NCBI RefSeq assembly: GCF_030540835.1
Contig: NZ_JAUOEK010000184.1
Location: 186,001 to 250,000, forward strand
Origin: Flavivirga aquimarina
Lineage (GTDB): Bacteria; Bacteroidota; Bacteroidia; Flavobacteriales; Flavobacteriaceae
Length of the DNA stretch: 64,000 nucleotides
Direction of reading: 5' to 3'
Shown here: piece by piece, positions 36,840 through 46,119 of the stretch
Layout of the letters: every line of letters begins with the position of its first letter
Position numbering within the stretch: position 1 is the first letter of the stretch
Translations under genes and position numbers: made by a program
Notes under the pieces: generated by a model
Told to the model about the DNA's origin: nothing
Seen by the model: only the letters and a program-made list of their open reading frames with translations
Database searches by the model: none

Positions 36840-37568
36840 ACGCCCTTTATATAATTCGTCAACTTCAACTATTGGCGGACGGTTTACAGAAATGACATTG
36901 CCTGTCCCGGAGATAGTCCCTCTAATGGTTTGTTGCGGATTTATAATCATGTCGTTTGATGCTCTGTTCCATAATTCCACATTTTGAGCGATAAGATCCC
37001 GACCTTCGAAACGCGAGGTTCCTGCTGCAAAAGTAAGGTCTAAATTTTCTGTTTGACCCGAAATAAAGCAATTAGATAAATTATTAAAGACCAATCGAAA
37101 TGTCGTATTATCGATCTGCAACCTAAAATTAGCACTTATAAAAGTATCTTCTGCTCCATAATCTTCAGATAGAATCGTTAAACTCGGATAGGTTAAAACA
37201 CCATCAGAACTTATATCATACTGGGTAGAACTTCTAATTTCTGTAATATTTGGGGAGGTTATATATACTTTTGTGATACCGTAATCGCGCACATGGTTAC
37301 ACGTATTATTATCTGTTAACGTTAATTTATTGTCAACAACTGTAGCAGACACATCATTTAACAGGTTTTCGCCGGTTTCAATAATAACTTCTTGTGCAGG
37401 GCCTTCTTTAATTATTAATTCAATATCGCGATTCACGAAAATTTCATTAAAAGAAGCAACTACAACTTCTTGCTGAATGATATTTCCAGTTTTTTGAAAA
37501 CAATCATTGGCATTCTCGCTGTCGCAAGAGACAATCATTAGTACCAATATGTATATTATCCGTTTCAT
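36825..37568 (-). CDS. GIN-domain (DUF2807) lipoprotein
   Basis: A protein of about 247 residues. The N-terminus RIIYILVLMIVSCDSENAND has a lipobox ending at Cys, so a lipoprotein is expected. The rest matches the head-GIN or DUF2807 type: EVVVASFNEIFVNRDIELII, DNKLTLTDNN, and repeated short strands that suggest a right-handed beta-helix. Function unknown; such proteins are frequent on Bacteroidetes surfaces. A longer frame to 37601 starts inside a dispersed repeat and is rejected. Convergent with ackA, overlapping by 15 bp. Confidence 0.8.
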   Translation of the reverse strand: MKRIIYILVLMIVSCDSENANDCFQKTGNIIQQEVVVASFNEIFVNRDIELIIKEGPAQEVIIETGENLLNDVSATVVDNKLTLTDNNTCNHVRDYGITKVYITSPNITEIRSSTQYDISSDGVLTYPSLTILSEDYGAEDTFISANFRLQIDNTTFRLVFNNLSNCFISGQTENLDLTFAAGTSRFEGRDLIAQNVELWNRASNDMIINPQQTIRGTISGTGNVISVNRPPIVEVDELYKGRLIFE

Positions 37569-37574
37569 TTTTTT

Positions 37575-37674
37575 GTCATTCCTGCGAAGGCAGGAATTCA
37601 TTTTATATTTTAAGTTTCAATTCTTGAGATTCCTGCCTTACTGAAACAAGTTCAGCACATGTCGCAGGAATGAT
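37575..37674. repeat. Dispersed palindromic repeat, family B copy 2
   Basis: A 100-bp element that starts ATTCCTGCGAAGGCAGGAAT and ends with ATTCCTGCCTT and CGCAGGAATGAT, with CTGAAACAAGTTCAG between. Its ends are inverted repeats. The inverted, partly degraded copy is at 3047-3133. It fills the gap between the GIN lipoprotein gene and the PagL-like gene. Confidence 0.75.
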
Positions 37675-37678
37675 AAAC

Positions 37679-38779
37679 TTATAACCTAACACCAATCCCA
37701 AGTTCTACTGCTTCCGCTTTAGCACCATGCGATTTTAACGTTAATGCTCCAAACCACTTATCTCCAAAATAACGTTTTACTCCAATACGTAAATATGTCC
37801 GACCTTCAAAATCGAATGGGTAATACACATAGTATCCAAACTGTGTTACGACTGATGTTCTATTTATAAATAATTCATGTCCTCCAAAAACCCCTACACG
37901 CTTATAATCCTCTGTGCCATCTGTACCTTCTTCCGAAAATGCCACACTTTTATGATGAATTAATTCTTTTAAAAATCTAGAGAAAAACACATCTGTTCCA
38001 AGTTGCAATGCACTTTTTCTATTAATGCGCTTATCTGCATAAGCAGAAACGATATAAAATGGAAATTGTCCACTGCCAACGATATCACTTTCATTAACAC
38101 CTGCTCTAAATGCTAAATTATATTTTATGGGTTCTGTAAACTTCCGATCATTTTCTGTTAATGTGCTTTGGTACTCTGGTTCATCTTCATCTAGATTATA
38201 CGTTAGCCCTAAATTGAAAATAGTAGAGTTCGTACTGGCATTTGGTGCTTTCACATTTCCATTGGAATAATGAATTAACGAAAACCCAACCTGCAAACCA
38301 AACCTATCAAAAATACGTTCCTTTTTATAGTTAAGCATTATAAGTGTACTACTCATAATATGTGTTCCAAAGGCTATATTTCTAAAGTTTTCTTCTTTAT
38401 CGTATGCTCTATTAGTATAAGCTAAACCCTGCCCTATACGAAGCATTAAATTTCTATTAAAAAAATAAAAATTGTAATGCCCATACAATGAAGATACTGT
38501 TCCTAATACGTCTGGGTTCTTTAGGTTCTGATACACATAAGTAGCCCCATAATCGGGATAATTATAACGTTGTTCCCAATCTTTAAAACCAAAAGTCTTT
38601 TTATTCCAGCTTAAAATAACACCTTCGGGGTGTCCTTTAATTAAATGCAGAATATCGTTATTGTGTAATGCAATGTTCCCTCTAAAATAGTTAACATCTA
38701 TATAGGATGTATGCTCTTTTTCTTGTGAGAAAGAAACCTTAAAAACTGTACAAAAAATACAGACTAAAAATAATCTCAT
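37679..38779 (-). CDS. PagL-like acyloxyacyl hydrolase (lipid A 3-O-deacylase family)
   Basis: A 366-residue outer-membrane protein with signal peptide LFLVCIFCTVFKVSFSQ. A PagL-like region (PF09411) contains FSLIHYSNGNVKAPNASTN, where the His-x-Ser pair corresponds to the catalytic His/Ser of PagL. Alternating aromatic strands and a last strand ending LGIGVRL fit a beta-barrel. It is about twice the length of PagL of Pseudomonas, as usual for Bacteroidetes forms. It probably trims acyl chains of lipid A at the cell surface, though activity is not shown. It lies 38 bp after metF on the same strand but seems unrelated to methionine synthesis. Confidence 0.82.
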   Translation of the reverse strand: MRLFLVCIFCTVFKVSFSQEKEHTSYIDVNYFRGNIALHNNDILHLIKGHPEGVILSWNKKTFGFKDWEQRYNYPDYGATYVYQNLKNPDVLGTVSSLYGHYNFYFFNRNLMLRIGQGLAYTNRAYDKEENFRNIAFGTHIMSSTLIMLNYKKERIFDRFGLQVGFSLIHYSNGNVKAPNASTNSTIFNLGLTYNLDEDEPEYQSTLTENDRKFTEPIKYNLAFRAGVNESDIVGSGQFPFYIVSAYADKRINRKSALQLGTDVFFSRFLKELIHHKSVAFSEEGTDGTEDYKRVGVFGGHELFINRTSVVTQFGYYVYYPFDFEGRTYLRIGVKRYFGDKWFGALTLKSHGAKAEAVELGIGVRL

Positions 38780-38817
38780 TAAATAGATTTACTTAAAGGG
38801 CAAAAATAACAGAATTA

Positions 38818-39774
38818 TTAAAACAACTGCGATGCGATAGCTTTTATATTATCACTTTTACCCATAGAGTAATAATGAAGTACAGGAACACCTGCTTTTT
38901 TAAGCTCTTCAGATTGTTTTATAGCCCACTCTACACCCACTTGTCTTACCTGCTTATTGTCTTTGCATTTTTCGACTTCGTTAACTAATGTTTCTGGCAA
39001 ATCTATTTTAAAGACTTGTGGCAGTATCTGTAAATGACGTTTTACTGCTAAAGGTTTTATCCCCGGAATAATAGGCACGTTAATTCCTGCTTCTTTAGCC
39101 TTATCTAAAAACTCAAAGTATTTTTCATTATCAAAAAACATTTGGGTTACCACATAATCTGCTCCGGCATCTACTTTTTCTTTAAGACGTCTTAAATCTG
39201 CCTGTAAAGAAGGCGCTTCCATATGTTTTTCGGGATAACCTGCTACGCCAATGCAAAAGTCTGGTTTATGATCTGATTCAATAACTTCATGCAAGTACTT
39301 TCCATAATTCAAATTCTGAATTTGAGCTACTAAATCTGTTGCGTAATGATTTCCTCCTTTGGAAGGTTCAAAATATTTTTGATGACTCATGGCATCGCCT
39401 CGTAATGCCATCACATTTTCAATACCTAAATACTGGCAATCTACCAATAGGTATTCTGTTTCTTCTTTTGTAAAACCTCCGCATAAAACATGTGGCACGG
39501 TATCTACATTATATTTATGTTTTATAGCTGCACATATACCAACTGTTCCCGGACGCATACGTGTTATCTTTCTATCTAATAACCCATCTCCTTTATCAAT
39601 ATAGACATACTGCTCTCTGGAAGTCGTTACATCAATAAACGGTGGATTAAACTCCATTAAAGGGTCTATGTTATTATATAGTTCCTGAATGTTTCTACCC
39701 TTTTGTGGTGGAATAATTTCAAAGGAAAACAATGTTTTTCCTTTAGCTTTTTTTATGTGGTCAGTTACTTTCAT
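38818..39774 (-). CDS. metF: Methylenetetrahydrofolate reductase
   Basis: A protein of about 318 residues with FSFEIIPPQKGRN at the N-terminus, TSREQYVYIDKGDG, HVLCGGFTKEETEYLL, ALRGDA and QMFFDNEKYFEF, the FAD-binding MTHFR barrel. It reduces 5,10-methylene-THF to 5-methyl-THF, the methyl donor of MetH encoded just upstream. The ATG at 39774 is preferred over an upstream TTG at 39786 inside a repeat. It is the last gene of the riboswitch-controlled met group. Confidence 0.95.
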   Translation of the reverse strand: MKVTDHIKKAKGKTLFSFEIIPPQKGRNIQELYNNIDPLMEFNPPFIDVTTSREQYVYIDKGDGLLDRKITRMRPGTVGICAAIKHKYNVDTVPHVLCGGFTKEETEYLLVDCQYLGIENVMALRGDAMSHQKYFEPSKGGNHYATDLVAQIQNLNYGKYLHEVIESDHKPDFCIGVAGYPEKHMEAPSLQADLRRLKEKVDAGADYVVTQMFFDNEKYFEFLDKAKEAGINVPIIPGIKPLAVKRHLQILPQVFKIDLPETLVNEVEKCKDNKQVRQVGVEWAIKQSEELKKAGVPVLHYYSMGKSDNIKAIASQLF

Positions 39775-39776
39775 AA

Positions 39777-39805
39777 GCCTCCCCAACCCCTCCGAAAGAG
39801 GGGAT
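39777..39805. repeat. CCCC/GGGG dispersed repeat between metH and metF
   Basis: CCTCCCCAACCCCTCCGAAA followed by GAGGGGA, a hairpin-forming unit related to those in the cys spacers. It directly precedes the metF start codon. Confidence 0.5.
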
Positions 39806-39895
39806 TTTAATGGGTATATTTTAATTTTTAAATTCTTTTATAAATTCTTAATTTCTTTCTTTACCTCAATTCCATTTATATTTTCTTTTTGCTCA

Positions 39896-39928
39896 AGACC
39901 TGCCAGGTTTTAAAAACCTGGCAGGTCT
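39896..39928. repeat. CCTGCCAGG palindromic repeat, family C copy 1
   Basis: A 33-bp palindrome with 14-bp arms AGACCTGCCAGGTT and AACCTGGCAGGTCT, 8 bp after the metH stop. Near-identical copies are at 47190-47222 and 57260-57292, all in gaps of sulfur-metabolism operons. Can form a strong mRNA hairpin. Confidence 0.85.
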
Positions 39929-39936
39929 AAAAAAAA

Positions 39937-42612
39937 TTACTCATTCGCAAGATTAGGGTGCAACCATTTTCTTGCTTTATCTTTTTCAATGCCTTTTCTT
40001 GTGGCATAATCGGTGACTTGGTCATCTGTAATTTTACCTAAACCAAAATACTTCGCTTCCGGGTTACCAAAATAGTATCCGGATACCGCAGCTGCTGGCC
40101 ACATGGCTAAACTTTCTGTTAAGGAAACGCCTATTAGTTTATCAACATCTAATAACTCCCAAATGGTTTCTTTTTCCAAATGATCTGGGCATGCAGGATA
40201 ACCGGGTGCTGGACGAATTCCTTTATAGGTTTCTTTTATCAATTCTTCATTTGATAAATCTTCATTTGATGCATAACCCCAATGTTTTGTACGCACTTGC
40301 TTATGCAAATATTCTGCAAACGCTTCGGCAAACCTATCTGCTATGGCTTGCGCCATTATAGAGTTATAATCGTCTTCTTTTTCTTTGTAATAGGTTGCTA
40401 GTTCTTGTGCTCCAAAAATACCAACACAGAAGGCTCCCATATAATCGGTTTTTCCCGTGTCTTCTGGGGCTATAAAATCGGACAACGCTATATTTGGAAC
40501 ACCATCTCTTTTCTTTAATTGCTGACGCAAGGTTCTAAACACTGCAATCTCACGATCTTTTTTCTTAATAGAAATATCGTCATCATTAATCGTATTAGCT
40601 TCAAACAAGCCAAAAACAGCTTTTGGTTTTAGCAACTGTTTTGCGACAATTTGCCTAATCATTTCTTGAGCATCTTCATACAATTGGGTTGCTTGTTCTC
40701 CCACTACTTCATCTTTTAATATTTCTGGAAATTTACCATGTAAATCCCATGAAATAAAGAAAGGTTTCCAATCTATATATGGCAACAACTCTTTTAAACT
40801 TAATTGTTTTAGTACTTGAATTCCTAGTTCATTAGGTTTAATAATGTCTGATGCTTCCCAATCTATACTGTATTTTTTGCTACGTGCTTCTTCTATAGAG
40901 ATATATGATTTCTCTTTTCCTCTTTTTAGAAATTTCTCGCGAAACTCGTCGTAATCCTTTTTTAATTTGGCAACATACGCATTGGATGTTTTCTTATTTA
41001 ATAAATCTCCAACTACAGTCACTGCTCTGGATGCATCATTTACATGCACTACAGCATTCTTATACTGAGGGTCTATTTTCACTGCGGTATGTGCTTTCGA
41101 TGTAGTTGCCCCTCCAATAAGTAAAGGCACTGTGAAATTTTGACGTTCCATTTCTTTGGCTAAATACACCATTTCGTCTAAAGATGGCGTAATTAAACCA
41201 GACAAACCAATGGCATCTACGTTATGTTCTTTGGCTTCTGAAATAATCTTTTCGGGTGGCACCATAACTCCTAAATCAACAATTTCGTAGTTATTACACC
41301 CTAGAACAACACTCACAATATTTTTACCAATATCGTGTACATCGCCTTTTACTGTAGCCATTAACACCTTACCTAAAGCCTCTTGTTTTTCACCTTTTTC
41401 AGCTTCAATAAAAGGGTTTAAATAACCAACCGCCTTTTTCATGACCCTTGCTGATTTTACTACTTGGGGTAAAAACATTTTTCCAGCACCAAATAAATCA
41501 CCAACCACATTCATCCCAATCATTAAATGCCCCTCAATAACCTCAATTGGTTTTTTGGCTTCTTGTCTTGCTTGTTCTACATCTTCAATAATGTATGCAT
41601 CAATTCCTTTTACAAGCGCATGTGTTATACGCTCTTGAAGTGAATTTTCTCTCCATGATAAGTCAACGGTTTTTTCTTTTTTAGAACCTTTAACGGTTTC
41701 GGCAAAATCCAATAATCGTTCGGTAGCATCGTCTCTTCTATCTAAAATAACATCTTCTACATGTTCTAACAAGTCTTTAGGAATGTCATCATACACCTCT
41801 AAAAGTGCTGGGTTTACAATCCCCATATTCATCCCTGCCTGTATGGCATAGTATAAAAACACCGAGTGCATCGCTTCACGAACCCTATCATTTCCTCTAA
41901 ATGAAAACGACACATTACTCACACCGCCACTAACACTTACATTTGGCAAATTTTCTCGTACCCAACGTGTGGCTTCAATAAAATCGATCGCGTTTTTGCG
42001 GTGTTCTTCCATACCTGTTGCTACAGGGAATATATTTAGATCGAAAATAATATCTTCCGACGGAAATCCTACTTTGTCAACTAAAACACGGTATGATCGT
42101 TCTGCTATTTCAATACGCCTTTCGTAGTTATCTGCTTGTCCAACCTCATCAAAAGCCATTACAATAACAGCAGCTCCATATCGCTTAATCTGCTTTGCTT
42201 CCCAAATAAACTTTTCTTCGCCTTCTTTTAAGGAAATGGAGTTTACAACACATTTTCCTTGTACTACTTGAAGTCCAGCTTCAATGATTTCCCATTTCGA
42301 ACTGTCTATCATGATGGGTACACGACAAATATCTGGTTCGGCAGCTATTAAATTTAAGAAGCGAACCATAGATTCTTTACCATCAATAAGACCATCGTCC
42401 ATATTAATGTCTATTATTTGTGCACCTCCATCTACTTGATGTCTTGCTATATCTAAGGCTTCGTCAAACTTTTCTTCTTTAATTAATCGTAAAAATTTAC
42501 GAGAACCAGCAACATTGGTACGCTCACCAACATTAATAAAATTGCTGTTTTCGTTTAGGATTAGTGGTTCTAATCCTGAAAGTCTCATATATTTTGTTTG
42601 GTTAGCTTTCAT
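39937..42612 (-). CDS. metH: Cobalamin-dependent methionine synthase, folate/B12/activation domains
   Basis: An 891-residue protein lacking the homocysteine-binding module, which is encoded separately at 42911-43927. Domains in order: pterin-binding (about 10-290; [31 protein letters not shown]), B12 cap and cobalamin-binding (about 320-560; [11 protein letters not shown] with the axial His, and [13 protein letters not shown]), and the AdoMet activation domain (about 570-891; [12 protein letters not shown]). It methylates homocysteine from methyl-THF through cob(I)alamin. It overlaps the ABM-domain gene by one base (TAATG). Split MetH is known in Bacteroidetes. Confidence 0.95.
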   Translation of the reverse strand: MKANQTKYMRLSGLEPLILNENSNFINVGERTNVAGSRKFLRLIKEEKFDEALDIARHQVDGGAQIIDINMDDGLIDGKESMVRFLNLIAAEPDICRVPIMIDSSKWEIIEAGLQVVQGKCVVNSISLKEGEEKFIWEAKQIKRYGAAVIVMAFDEVGQADNYERRIEIAERSYRVLVDKVGFPSEDIIFDLNIFPVATGMEEHRKNAIDFIEATRWVRENLPNVSVSGGVSNVSFSFRGNDRVREAMHSVFLYYAIQAGMNMGIVNPALLEVYDDIPKDLLEHVEDVILDRRDDATERLLDFAETVKGSKKEKTVDLSWRENSLQERITHALVKGIDAYIIEDVEQARQEAKKPIEVIEGHLMIGMNVVGDLFGAGKMFLPQVVKSARVMKKAVGYLNPFIEAEKGEKQEALGKVLMATVKGDVHDIGKNIVSVVLGCNNYEIVDLGVMVPPEKIISEAKEHNVDAIGLSGLITPSLDEMVYLAKEMERQNFTVPLLIGGATTSKAHTAVKIDPQYKNAVVHVNDASRAVTVVGDLLNKKTSNAYVAKLKKDYDEFREKFLKRGKEKSYISIEEARSKKYSIDWEASDIIKPNELGIQVLKQLSLKELLPYIDWKPFFISWDLHGKFPEILKDEVVGEQATQLYEDAQEMIRQIVAKQLLKPKAVFGLFEANTINDDDISIKKKDREIAVFRTLRQQLKKRDGVPNIALSDFIAPEDTGKTDYMGAFCVGIFGAQELATYYKEKEDDYNSIMAQAIADRFAEAFAEYLHKQVRTKHWGYASNEDLSNEELIKETYKGIRPAPGYPACPDHLEKETIWELLDVDKLIGVSLTESLAMWPAAAVSGYYFGNPEAKYFGLGKITDDQVTDYATRKGIEKDKARKWLHPNLANE

Positions 42613-42893
42613 TATTTATAATGTTCTACAATTGGAAATGGCTCATAAAAATGGTGTAATAATGCTTTCCATTTTTGATATTCACCCGATTTTCTGAACC
42701 CTATTTCATGATCTTCAATAGTTTCCCAATTCACTAATAATATATATTTATCTTCTTGCTCAATGCACTTTTTTAATTCGTGTGACATGTATCCTTTCAT
42801 AGATGAAATAATACTTTTTGCTTCATTAAAAGCATTTTCAAAATCTGCTGAAAGTCCTTTTTTTATGTTTAGTATGGCTACTTCTAGTATCAT
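42612..42893 (-). CDS. ABM-domain (antibiotic biosynthesis monooxygenase-like) small protein
   Basis: A 93-residue protein with the ferredoxin-like ABM fold: [20 protein letters not shown] at the start, [20 protein letters not shown] in the centre and [20 protein letters not shown] towards the end. ABM proteins act as small cofactor-free oxygenases or heme- or quinone-binding proteins; the substrate here is unknown. It sits between the two halves of split metH and is coupled to the downstream half by TAATG, which points to a role near methionine synthesis, or to chance capture. No other gene intervenes. Confidence 0.8.
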   Translation of the reverse strand: MILEVAILNIKKGLSADFENAFNEAKSIISSMKGYMSHELKKCIEQEDKYILLVNWETIEDHEIGFRKSGEYQKWKALLHHFYEPFPIVEHYK

Positions 42894-42910
42894 AATTCTT
42901 TAACTCTTAT

Positions 42911-43927
42911 TTATGAGATTCCTGCTTCTTCGGGAATGACAAACTCACGTGGTTTGTATTTCGCTGCAATATCTGCAATAACTTTTATATGTTCTGGGCT
43001 TGTACCACAACAACCGCCAATAATATTTATTAAATCTTTTTTTAAGTATTCTTCTATCTGTGCGCCCATTTCTTCTGGTGTTTCATCATATTCGCCAAAA
43101 GCATTTGGTAAACCTGCATTGGGATGTGCCGAAATGGCGAAATCTGTTTTGGGTGCTACGGCTTCTAAATGTGGTTGTAACAAATTAGCTCCTAAAGCGC
43201 AATTAAAACCAACCGATAATAATGGAATATGTGATACGGATATTAAAAAGGCTTCTGCTGTTTGTCCGGAAAGCGTCCTTCCTGATGCATCGGTAATGGT
43301 ACCGCTTAGCATGATTGGAATGTCTATATCTCGTTCTTCTTTTACTTCTTCTATGGCAAACAAAGCAGCTTTGGCATTTAAGGTATCGAAAACGGTTTCT
43401 ACCAATAACAAATCGGATCCACCATCAATTAAAGCTTCTACTTGCTGTTTGTAAGCTATACGCAATTCATCAAACGTCACTGCTCTATATCCCGGATCGT
43501 TTACATCTGGAGACATACTTGCTGTTCGATTTGTTGGACCTATGGACCCTGCTACGAAACGAGGCTTGTGTGGTTCTTTTGCCGTAAATTCATCTGCAAC
43601 TTCTTTGGCGATTTTTGCCGATTCGTAATTAAGCTCGTATACCAAATCTTCCATTTGATAATCTGCCATGGCAATTGTTGTTCCAGAAAATGTATTGGTT
43701 TCCACGATATCTGCTCCTGCTTCAAAGTATTTTCCGTGTATGGTCTTAATGGCCTCTGGTTGGGTAATAGACAACAAATCGTTGTTTCCTTGTAATGGCG
43801 TTGGGTAATCTTTAAAACGTTCGCCTCTAAAATCTTCTTCGGTAAACTTATAAGCCTGTAACATGGTACCCATAGCACCATCTAGTACTAGTATACGTTC
43901 TTGTAAAGCTTGTTGTATGTTCGACAT
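42911..43927 (-). CDS. Homocysteine S-methyltransferase module of split MetH
   Basis: A 338-residue single-domain protein equal to the N-terminal module of Met[12 protein letters not shown] opens it; the zinc-binding cysteines are in VGFNCALGA and [10 protein letters not shown]. It binds and activates homocysteine, which is then methylated by the cobalamin domains encoded by 39937-42612. First gene of the met operon behind the SAM-I riboswitch. A GGGAAAGAG stretch just before the ATG may act as a ribosome-binding site. Alone it could also be a stand-alone S-methyltransferase, but the neighbouring metH lacking this module argues for a split enzyme. Confidence 0.92.
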   Translation of the reverse strand: MSNIQQALQERILVLDGAMGTMLQAYKFTEEDFRGERFKDYPTPLQGNNDLLSITQPEAIKTIHGKYFEAGADIVETNTFSGTTIAMADYQMEDLVYELNYESAKIAKEVADEFTAKEPHKPRFVAGSIGPTNRTASMSPDVNDPGYRAVTFDELRIAYKQQVEALIDGGSDLLLVETVFDTLNAKAALFAIEEVKEERDIDIPIMLSGTITDASGRTLSGQTAEAFLISVSHIPLLSVGFNCALGANLLQPHLEAVAPKTDFAISAHPNAGLPNAFGEYDETPEEMGAQIEEYLKKDLINIIGGCCGTSPEHIKVIADIAAKYKPREFVIPEEAGIS

Positions 43928-43958
43928 CTCTTTCCCTTTTTTATCTCTTATATTAAGA

Positions 43959-43985
43959 CACGAATTTCACGAATTGGCACGAATC
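43959..43985. repeat. Three CACGAAT direct repeats at 10-bp spacing
   Basis: CACGAAT at 43959, 43969 and 43979, exactly one helical turn apart, in the 5' leader between the riboswitch and the first met gene. On the mRNA they read ATTCGTG three times. They may be a member of a common dispersed repeat of this phylum or protein-binding sites. Confidence 0.5.
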
Positions 43986-44027
43986 GATTTGTGTAAATTC
44001 ATGCTTCTTCTGAAACACATCTAGTTT

Positions 44028-44083
44028 TGACTAAAACTTATTTTTTAGTCAGTCTTTATTATTTATTATGTTATCAAGAAAAG
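44028..44083 (-). promoter_or_regulatory. Presumed expression platform of the metH SAM-I riboswitch
   Basis: On the minus strand CTTTTCTTGATAAC (44083-44070) can pair over 14 bp (one G-U) with GTTATCAAGAAAGG (44219-44206), the 5' edge of the aptamer. After it comes a 9-bp hairpin TGACTAAAA-AATAAG-TTTTAGTCA (44051-44028) without a following T run. Formation of the long helix would disrupt the aptamer core; the mechanism is inferred. Confidence 0.6.
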
Positions 44084-44100
44084 TAAAAGAAACACTTTCC

Positions 44101-44219
44101 GTTATCTTTCTAATATTGTTAATACTAGTAGAACGTAGCACCTTCTTTATCTCGATAACTATCGAAAAAAGGGTTGCCAAGGCTTCGCAGGGTCTATTCC
44201 CTCTGCCTTTCTTGATAAC
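44101..44219 (-). promoter_or_regulatory. SAM-I riboswitch (S box) upstream of the split metH operon
   Basis: The minus strand carries SAM-I consensus blocks in order: P1 GTTATC, AAGAAAGGC, AGAGGGA, GACCCTGCGAAGCC, TTGGCAACCC, a P3 hairpin, GAAGGTGCTACGTTCTAC, P4 CTAGTATTAACAATATTAG and closing AGATAAC. SAM binding should reduce expression of metH, the ABM gene and metF. The aptamer is complete. It lies between the end of cysM and the first met gene. Confidence 0.93.
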
Positions 44220-44239
44220 ATTTATACGTTAATGAACAA

Positions 44240-44273
44240 ATATTGTTTACTTATAAGTATAATTAAACAATAT
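44240..44273. repeat. 34-bp palindrome at the presumed promoter of the met operon
   Basis: Outer arms of 10 bp, ATATTGTTTA (44240-44249) and TAAACAATAT (44264-44273), one mismatched pair, then inner arms TTATA and TATAA. It overlaps a possible -7 AATATTTG (minus, 44244-44237) of the riboswitch transcript. It could be an operator or the 3' hairpin of the upstream cysM mRNA; no T run follows on the minus strand. Confidence 0.55.
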
Positions 44274-44331
44274 AGTGGACAAAAATACTAACTATATTTT
44301 TTTTATCCACATTAAATCAATAAAAATTACG

Positions 44332-45222
44332 CTATTCAAATAAGGGAGACGACAAATATCTATCTCCTCTATCGCAGATAACTGCTACGACTACACCTTC
44401 GTCAATAGATTCTACTATTTTTAATGCACAATGCACGGCTCCTCCGCTACTCATACCTGCAAAAATCCCTTCTTCTTTTGCTAAACGTTGGGTCGTTGTT
44501 TTTGCATCTTCTTCACTTACGTCTACTACGACATCTACCTTCGAACGGTCGAAAAACTTAGGGACGTAATCTGGTGACCATTTTCTAATGCCTGGTATTC
44601 TGGCTCCATCTGCTGGTTGTGCGCCTACAATGGTTATGTTTTTATTTTTTTCTTTTAGAAAGGTTGATGTTCCCATTATGGTTCCTGTGGTACCCATAGC
44701 TGATACAAAGTGTGTTATTTCTCCTTCTGTATCTCTCCAAAGTTCTGGTCCGGTCGTTTTATAATGTGCTTTCCAGTTATCATTATTTTCAAACTGATTT
44801 AAAAGTGTATAGCCTTTTTCGTCTCTTAATTTAAACGCTAAATCCCTAGAGCCTTCAATTCCAACATCTGCTGGTGTTAAAACAACTTCAGCTCCATAGG
44901 CTCGCATGGTTTTAACACGCTCTTCGGTAGAATTCTCTGGCATGATTAACACCATATTAAGCCCTAATAATTGTGCTATAAAAGCCAATGCAATCCCTGT
45001 ATTTCCACTAGTCGCTTCTACTAAGGTGCCTCCTTTTTTAATATCACCTCGCTTTAGTGCTTCATTTATCATATTAAAAGCTGCTCGGTCTTTTACACTC
45101 CCTCCAGGGTTATTTCCTTCGAGTTTAAAAAACAGTCGAACGTTTTTCTTTTTAATTATATGACTTGCTTCTACAATTGGTGTATTTCCAATTTGATCCA
45201 GGATGCTTTTACCGTATGCCAT
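44332..45222 (-). CDS. cysM: Cysteine synthase B (O-acetylserine sulfhydrylase)
   Basis: A 296-residue fold type II PLP enzyme. PLP lysine in [12 protein letters not shown], substrate loop [12 protein letters not shown], phosphate loop MGTTGTIMG and the CysM-like [16 protein letters not shown]. It makes cysteine from O-acetylserine and sulfide, possibly also thiosulfate. It overlaps cysE by 14 bp. The last gene before the met riboswitch. B rather than A type is judged from length and the GIRKW block. Confidence 0.93.
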   Translation of the reverse strand: MAYGKSILDQIGNTPIVEASHIIKKKNVRLFFKLEGNNPGGSVKDRAAFNMINEALKRGDIKKGGTLVEATSGNTGIALAFIAQLLGLNMVLIMPENSTEERVKTMRAYGAEVVLTPADVGIEGSRDLAFKLRDEKGYTLLNQFENNDNWKAHYKTTGPELWRDTEGEITHFVSAMGTTGTIMGTSTFLKEKNKNITIVGAQPADGARIPGIRKWSPDYVPKFFDRSKVDVVVDVSEEDAKTTTQRLAKEEGIFAGMSSGGAVHCALKIVESIDEGVVVAVICDRGDRYLSSPLFE

Positions 45223-45949
45223 TCTTTTTGGGTCTGATTTTAATTTCGGTTTGATAGGTTACTAATGAGTTTTCTGGTACCGATTGGGTAATCCATACGT
45301 TTGCTCCTATTATACTGTTTGCTCCAATAATTATATCGCCTCCTAAAATGGTCGCATTCGCATAGATACATACATTATCTTCTATCGTAGGATGCCTTTT
45401 TGTAGATGCTAAACTTTTAGCTACTTGAATACCTCCTAGGGTAACACCTTGGTATATTTTAACTTGCTCTCCTATTACAGAGGATTCTCCTATTACAATT
45501 CCTGTTCCGTGGTCTATATAAAACGATTCTCCAATAGTGGCTCCCGGATGTATATCTATTCCTGTGATACCGTGAATATATTCACTCATCATTCTGGGAA
45601 GAATGGGCACACCTAATTTATATAGTGCATGGCTTAATCTGTAAATAGATATGGCATGAAAACCGGGGTATGCTAAATATATTTCTTCTAAATTATGTGA
45701 AGCCGGATCGTTATTTTCAAATGCTTTAGCATCTAAATCTAATTGCCTTCTAATTTCTGGAAGACTTTGTTTAAAATGATTCCATTTGTCTTTTCCAGCT
45801 TCTATAGATAATTTAGAAAGTATTTCAAGAAACGTTGTTTCTAAATATTCGGCATGAGTTACCTGTTGTTGTTCATCAAACAACGCATAAAACAATCTTT
45901 TTGTAAATGTTTTAACTGTGTCTTTTAAACAAACGTTGTAACTTTTCAT
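45209..45949 (-). CDS. cysE: Serine O-acetyltransferase
   Basis: A 246-residue acetyltransferase with left-handed beta-helix: [40 protein letters not shown] and [12 protein letters not shown] are hexapeptide repeats. The helical N-terminus is of the EpsC/CysE type. It supplies O-acetylserine to the overlapping cysM. It follows the siroheme/FNR group after a 170-bp gap that contains a family A repeat, so it may be transcribed separately. Confidence 0.93.
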   Translation of the reverse strand: MKSYNVCLKDTVKTFTKRLFYALFDEQQQVTHAEYLETTFLEILSKLSIEAGKDKWNHFKQSLPEIRRQLDLDAKAFENNDPASHNLEEIYLAYPGFHAISIYRLSHALYKLGVPILPRMMSEYIHGITGIDIHPGATIGESFYIDHGTGIVIGESSVIGEQVKIYQGVTLGGIQVAKSLASTKRHPTIEDNVCIYANATILGGDIIIGANSIIGANVWITQSVPENSLVTYQTEIKIRPKKNGIR

Positions 45950-46036
45950 GAACTAAATTTCTATTTGTTTTCTATATTAACTGAGTTCTATGTAATAAAA
46001 ATACATTATCTCTAATCTTCAACCAATTAACAGTAA

Positions 46037-46115
46037 GTCAGATCGAGCGCAGTCGAGACCTAATGAAATTTTATGAGTTTATAATAACCTCTCGACTGCG
46101 CCGCTCGAGGAGACA
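46037..46115. repeat. Dispersed element, family A copy 2 (inverted)
   Basis: A 79-bp inverted copy of 33259-33334, about 90% identical over its length, with a 3-bp insertion near one end (CGGCGC versus TGC). Its own ends are near inverted repeats. It lies between cysE and the ferredoxin-NADP reductase gene. Confidence 0.75.
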
Positions 46116-46119
46116 AACC

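Noticed and set aside
37569-37601. Upstream ATG of the GIN-domain gene (MNSCLRRNDK)
   Set aside because: The codons come from the family B repeat; the lipoprotein signal begins at the ATG at 37568.
42936-43454. 172-residue plus-strand frame opposite the homocysteine methyltransferase module
   Set aside because: Antisense shadow of a strongly conserved gene; no recognisable motif.
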